From: Tunturiibacter gelidiferens
GTDB taxonomy: Bacteria > Acidobacteriota > Terriglobia > Terriglobales > Acidobacteriaceae
Direction of reading: 5' to 3'
Length of the DNA stretch: 64,000 bases
Assembly: GCF_013410115.1 (NCBI RefSeq)
Contig: NZ_JACCCV010000002.1
Coordinates: forward strand, 2,193,213 to 2,257,212
The position numbers and the translations under genes were made by a program. The notes below the pieces were generated by a model. That model saw nothing but the letters and a program-made list of their open reading frames with translations, had not been told where the DNA came from and did not search any database. Positions 62,601 through 64,000 of this stretch are shown here, piece after piece (the stretch's first letter is position 1; each line of letters starts with the position of its first letter).

Positions 62601-64000
62601 GCATCCGGCGCTACTCCGGGCGCTGGCACGGACACCTTGTCGGTAACCTTCAAACCAACCGACGCCACCGACTACACCACAGCAACCGCAACCGTACAGC
62701 TCGTCGTCAACAAGGCAACGCCAGTCATTACCTGGGCAAACCCTGCGGCCATCACCTACGGAACCGCCCTCTCGGCAACTCAACTCAACGCCTCTGCCTC
62801 CGTCGCCGGTTCGTTCGCATATTCACCGGCCGCAGGCAGCATTCCCGCCGCTGGCACCGATACCCTTTCCGTCACCTTCACCCCCAGCGACGCCACCGAC
62901 TACACCACAGCAACAGCCACTGTACAGCTTGTCGTCAATAAGGCCTCCCCCGTCATCACCTGGGCAAACCCCGCCGCGATCACCTACGGAACTGCACTCT
63001 CCGCAACCCAACTCAACGCAACCGCCTCCGTCGCCGGCTCGTTCGCTTACACCCCAGCTGCAGGCAATATCCCGACCGTCGGAACGAATACACTTTCGGT
63101 CACCTTCACACCAACCGACGCCGCCAACTACACCACGGCCACCAAGACCGTACAGATCATAGTCAACCAGGCAACGCCCGTCATCACCTGGGCGAACCCA
63201 GCAGCCATCACCTACGGCACCGCGCTCTCCGCAACTCAACTCAACGCAACCGCCTCCGTCGCCGGATCGTTCGCTTACACCCCGGCCATCGGCAACGTCC
63301 CTGCCGCTGGCACTGACACCCTCTCGGTCACCTTCACCCCCACCGACACCACCAACTACACCACCGCCACCAAGACCGTCCAGATCGTCGTCACCCAGGC
63401 TTCACCTGTCATCACCTGGGCCAACCCAGCCAGCATCACCTACGGAACGGCACTCTCCGCAACCCAGCTCGACGCAACCGCCTCCGTCCCCGGCTCGTTC
63501 ACCTACACCCCCGCCATCGGCAACATCCCCGCGGCTGGCACCGATACCCTCTCGGTCACCTTCACCCCCACCGACACCACCAACTACTCCACCGCCACCA
63601 AGACCGTTCAGATCGTCGTCACCCAGGCAGTCCCAGTCATCACCTGGGCAAACCCAGCCAGCATCACCTACGGCACCGCACTCTCCGCCACCCAACTCAA
63701 CGCAACCGCCTCCGTCCCAGGTTCGTTCGCCTACACCCCCGCCGCAGGCAACATCCCAGCAGCAGGAACTGACACCCTCTCGGTCACCTTCACCCCCACC
63801 GACACCACCAACTACACCACCGCCACCAAGACCGTCCAGATCGTCGTCACCCAGGCTTCACCAGTCATCACCTGGGCCAACCCAGCCAGCATCACCTACG
63901 GAACAGCACTCTCCGCCATCCAACTCAACGCAACCGCCTCCGTTGCCGGCTCGTTCGCCTACACCCCCGCCGCAGGCAGCATCCCAGCCGCAGGTACCGA
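56700..64000 (+). CDS. Giant secreted FG-GAP / Ig-repeat surface protein, partial (3' end outside)
   Basis: The ATG at 56700 follows CGGAGATAAGC, and the frame stays open to the window edge (at least 2,433 codons). Residues ~20-45 form a signal or anchor (GILLAVLGLLLATVSVPESF). Residues ~47-220 contain Ig-like domains. Residues ~225-555 hold seven FG-GAP/VCBS repeats with calcium-type loops (DFNGDGKLD, DFNNDGILD, DFNNDGNAD, DFNGDGKAD, DFNGDGIID, DFNGDGKAD, DFNGDGFPD), as in a seven-bladed propeller. Ig-like units follow, two of them carrying inserted modules. An MBG-like domain (FTANNETAVYGTPVPPYTYT) comes next, then at least 14 repeats of ~76 residues. It is likely a cell-surface adhesin or glycan-binding protein. 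The C-terminal anchor is not visible. Confidence 0.9.
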   Translation, partial: MSSHRTKCKSRSGYLKSGSRSFSGILLAVLGLLLATVSVPESFALGAATTTSLTLSSATVTSGTMVTLTAAVTTGVSTPVSPGLITFCDATATHCVNSAILGTAQLTATGTAVLRLIPGIGTHKYIAVFNGTNSHSSSSSPSQTLSVTGTYATGTTLTSTGTAGNYTLAATVVGNGGFTQSPTAALSFVDTSNSNYVFGTSPLGAAVAAQTFNAAASASGTGIPPRGSALGDFNGDGKLDIAVASAANKVNILLGTGTGTFTTGTTLTAGLTPIVVAVGDFNNDGILDLAVTNAVGNSVSIFFGRGNGTFQNQVIYLTGITPSAVAVGDFNNDGNADLAITNQASNTVTVLLNNGNGTFTAAPFSPFTVGAGPLNLIVSDFNGDGKADIAVTNFATVSVSILLGDGTGNFSQASGSPIDVGRYPTGLVAGDFNGDGIIDIAVPSSNDDTVGILIGNGNGTFQPRVVGANPVGAVPIAIALGDFNGDGKADLTVVNQNNTTQSVLLGNGDGTFQAAVNYTVGATGSSTLVGDFNGDGFPDIATPVQSNNNVAVLLDQITQTATATLNTPNVPAGAAIAHKVDAVYPGETYFAKSTSNLLSLTGTPITTATLLSANPSSSTYSQQVVLSATLSPYALGGYTTNNELITFLNGATVLGTSKLSSGIATLNVTSLPVGTDSLTASFNLGSPTDANFLASTSSPINYPVAKTTPVITWATPAPINYGILVSSTQLNATTTVAGTFSYSVAAYTLLPVGTYTLSATFTPSVANSSSYSSATASVTLVVNPANPQISWPSPAPITYPTPLSNIQLDATVAVYAPVPLTSYYNLNGIYSNGTSFSGGFDQGGNAYSSNLLGTSVTWNNITYQLGPANALDAVGGLSSTGTTVTIALPAGYYASLNMLGAMVNNSTAANPFIITYTDGTTSTYTQSLSDWVYPMNYPGETEVTCVPYRNTSGGGEDSHLTCVYGYSIPLNSSKIVQSVTLPAWQGPGDVSILAMDLVSPPIPGALVYSPTSGTVLPTGENTLSATFTPTNTTNYTGATASVPLLVNPASSTVIVWPTPASITYGTPLSATQLNAVAEITPNTTSVSLSSYYRVNAFQSNGSLFSTGGFDNIGNAYSSNSVGTSITWNGQTYSLGPANLPDAVTSTVIALPQGAFSGLTMIGAATIVGQTSQRFTITYTDGTTVFAAVSLDSWTQTSPFTPYPGESIVSTTAFRNTSSGGQTLGTTYLYGYTIPLDNTKTVQSITLPNNRNVVIVAMALNTAATPTVIPGSYVYTPPAGTVLPVGTNKLSVQFTPTNPAYGSATGTVNLVVNKQALLFTANNETAVYGTPVPPYTYTVTGYVNGDTASTAYSGNPSLTTIPAAPTTANTYTITAAIGSLTSSNYSLTFATGTLTITQASPTVTWTTPANITYGTALTNTQLNATASVPGSFTYTPALGSIPAAGVDTLSVTFKPTDSTDYSSVTKTVQITVNQATPVITWANPAAITYGTALSATQLNATASVPGSFTYSPAIGNVPGAGTVSLTATFTPTDTVNYTTATKTVQLVVNQAAPVITWANPAAITYGTALSAIQLNATASVAGTFTYTPAAGSVPGAGTDTLSVTFTPTDTTDYSTATKTVQIVVNQATPVITWATPAAITYGTALSATQLNATASVAGTFTYTPASGTIPGAGTDTLSVTFKPTDSTDYTTATATVQLIVNKATPVITWANPAAITYGTALSNTQLNATASVAGSFVYTPAVGNIPAAGTDTLSVTFTPTDATDYTTATKTVQIVVNQATPVITWANPAAITYGTALSATQLNATASVAGTFTYTPAVGNIPAAGTDTLSVTFTPTDATDYTTATKTVQIVVNQATPVITWANPAAITYGTALSATQLNATASVAGTFTYTPAIGNIPAAGTDTLSVTFTPTDTTNYTSATKTVQIVVTQAVPVITWANPAAITYGTALSATQLNATASVAGTFIYSPASGATPGAGTDTLSVTFKPTDATDYTTATATVQLVVNKATPVITWANPAAITYGTALSATQLNASASVAGSFAYSPAAGSIPAAGTDTLSVTFTPSDATDYTTATATVQLVVNKASPVITWANPAAITYGTALSATQLNATASVAGSFAYTPAAGNIPTVGTNTLSVTFTPTDAANYTTATKTVQIIVNQATPVITWANPAAITYGTALSATQLNATASVAGSFAYTPAIGNVPAAGTDTLSVTFTPTDTTNYTTATKTVQIVVTQASPVITWANPASITYGTALSATQLDATASVPGSFTYTPAIGNIPAAGTDTLSVTFTPTDTTNYSTATKTVQIVVTQAVPVITWANPASITYGTALSATQLNATASVPGSFAYTPAAGNIPAAGTDTLSVTFTPTDTTNYTTATKTVQIVVTQASPVITWANPASITYGTALSAIQLNATASVAGSFAYTPAAGSIPAAGT
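59134..59700 (+). repeat. Inserted module 1 inside an Ig-like unit
   Basis: About 190 residues lie between PLSNIQLDATV and IPGALVYSP of one Ig-like unit, where ordinary units run straight on from QLNAT to GTFTYTP. The insert contains LNGIYSNGTSFSGGFDQGGN, AYSSNLLGTSVTWNNITYQL, TYTDGTTSTYTQSLSDW, NYPGETEVTCVPYRNTSGGG and VYGYSIPLNSSKIVQSVTLP. It is beta-rich and Tyr/Trp/Ser-rich, and could be a carbohydrate-binding fold (inference). Confidence 0.65.
59930..60500 (+). repeat. Inserted module 2, homologous to module 1
   Basis: A second copy of the module interrupts the next Ig-like unit at the same point, after ATQLNAVAE and before VIPGSYVYTP. Matching landmarks are FQSNGSLFSTGGFDNIGN, AYSSNSVGTSITWNGQTYSL, TYTDGTTVFAAVSLDSWTQ, PYPGESIVSTTAFRNTSSGG and LYGYTIPLDNTKTVQSITLP. 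Divergence from copy 1 is high at both DNA and protein level, so this duplication is older than the downstream 228-bp array. Confidence 0.65.
60903..64000 (+). repeat. Tandem 228-bp Ig-like repeat array, at least 14 copies
   Basis: The VITWA codons recur at 60903, 61128, 61356, 61584, 61812, 62040, 62268, 62496, 62724, 62952, 63180, 63408, 63636 and 63864. After the first 225-bp step every spacing is exactly 228 bp (76 residues). A unit reads VITWANPAAITYGTALSATQ, LNATASVAGTFTYTPA, AAGTDTLSVTFTPTD, YTTATKTVQIVVNQA. DNA similarity between units is high, indicating recent expansion or gene conversion. The array continues beyond the window. Confidence 0.95.

Noticed and set aside
62020..62646. 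208-codon Pro/Ser-rich frame within the giant gene
   Set aside because: Out-of-frame shadow of the repeat array; repetitive low-complexity composition.
61008..62783. 591-codon open frame antisense to the repeat array
   Set aside because: Gly/Val/Cys-rich sequence that simply mirrors the 228-bp repeats of the sense gene. Its openness follows from codon use, with no ribosome site or family.
60903..64000. CRISPR-like regular periodicity
   Set aside because: The 228-bp period is coding throughout in one frame and has no short repeat/unique spacer alternation.

Overview
The window looks like chromosomal DNA of a soil acidobacterium (Granulicella, Terriglobus or Edaphobacter type). This is an inference from gene content, not a database match. 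The clues are two very large TonB-dependent receptors with an N-terminal carboxypeptidase-regulatory-like domain, a membrane regulator with an N-terminal domain typical of Acidobacteria, paired GH3 enzymes, a giant secreted FG-GAP/Ig-repeat protein, and many strong GGAGG ribosome binding sites. I saw no rRNA, tRNA, CRISPR array, insertion sequence or phage gene.

Layout. 0-4 kb: a TetR regulator, small membrane genes and a DHA2 drug exporter with a frameshifted 5' end, with a long AcrR-like inverted repeat between them. 4.5-7.2 kb: a tight DeoR / YbjJ-like MFS / HAD-hydrolase operon. 7.4-19.5 kb: a beta-glucan type locus on the minus strand (GH3, acyltransferase, GH3, membrane regulator), a divergent TonB receptor and a decayed gene. 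19.6-33 kb: a sugar-utilisation locus resembling galactosamine/N-acetylgalactosamine or galactoside catabolism (TonB receptor, sugar porter, amidohydrolase, secreted GH36-like glycosidase, AgaR-like regulator, GatZ/KbaZ-type aldolase subunit, AgaS-like isomerase, PfkB kinase). A 36-bp palindrome lies in its central divergent promoter.

33-38 kb: a decayed alpha/beta hydrolase, a nitronate monooxygenase / RidA / SDR group, LysR, and a CGNR zinc-finger regulator. 38-41 kb is a gene graveyard: an OmpA/Pal-like gene, a DUF3365-HAMP haem sensor and a Ser/Thr kinase, each broken by frameshifts, stops or deletions. 41-49.6 kb: an outer-membrane MetA-like protein, two four-helix small transporters, an asparagine-synthetase-like amidotransferase, a GT83-like membrane glycosyltransferase, UDP-sulfoquinovose synthase and a GT21-like glycosyltransferase. 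Together these suggest an envelope glycolipid locus that may make a sulfoquinovose-containing lipid. 50-56 kb: DUF2252, an Old Yellow Enzyme, fumarase C and NAD-malic enzyme.

56.7 kb to the right edge is one open reading frame of at least 2,433 codons. It encodes a secreted protein with a seven-repeat FG-GAP propeller, Ig-like domains (two of them interrupted at the same loop by homologous ~190-residue modules), an MBG-like domain, and at least 14 tandem Ig-like repeats at an almost invariant 228-bp period. The protein runs off the window.
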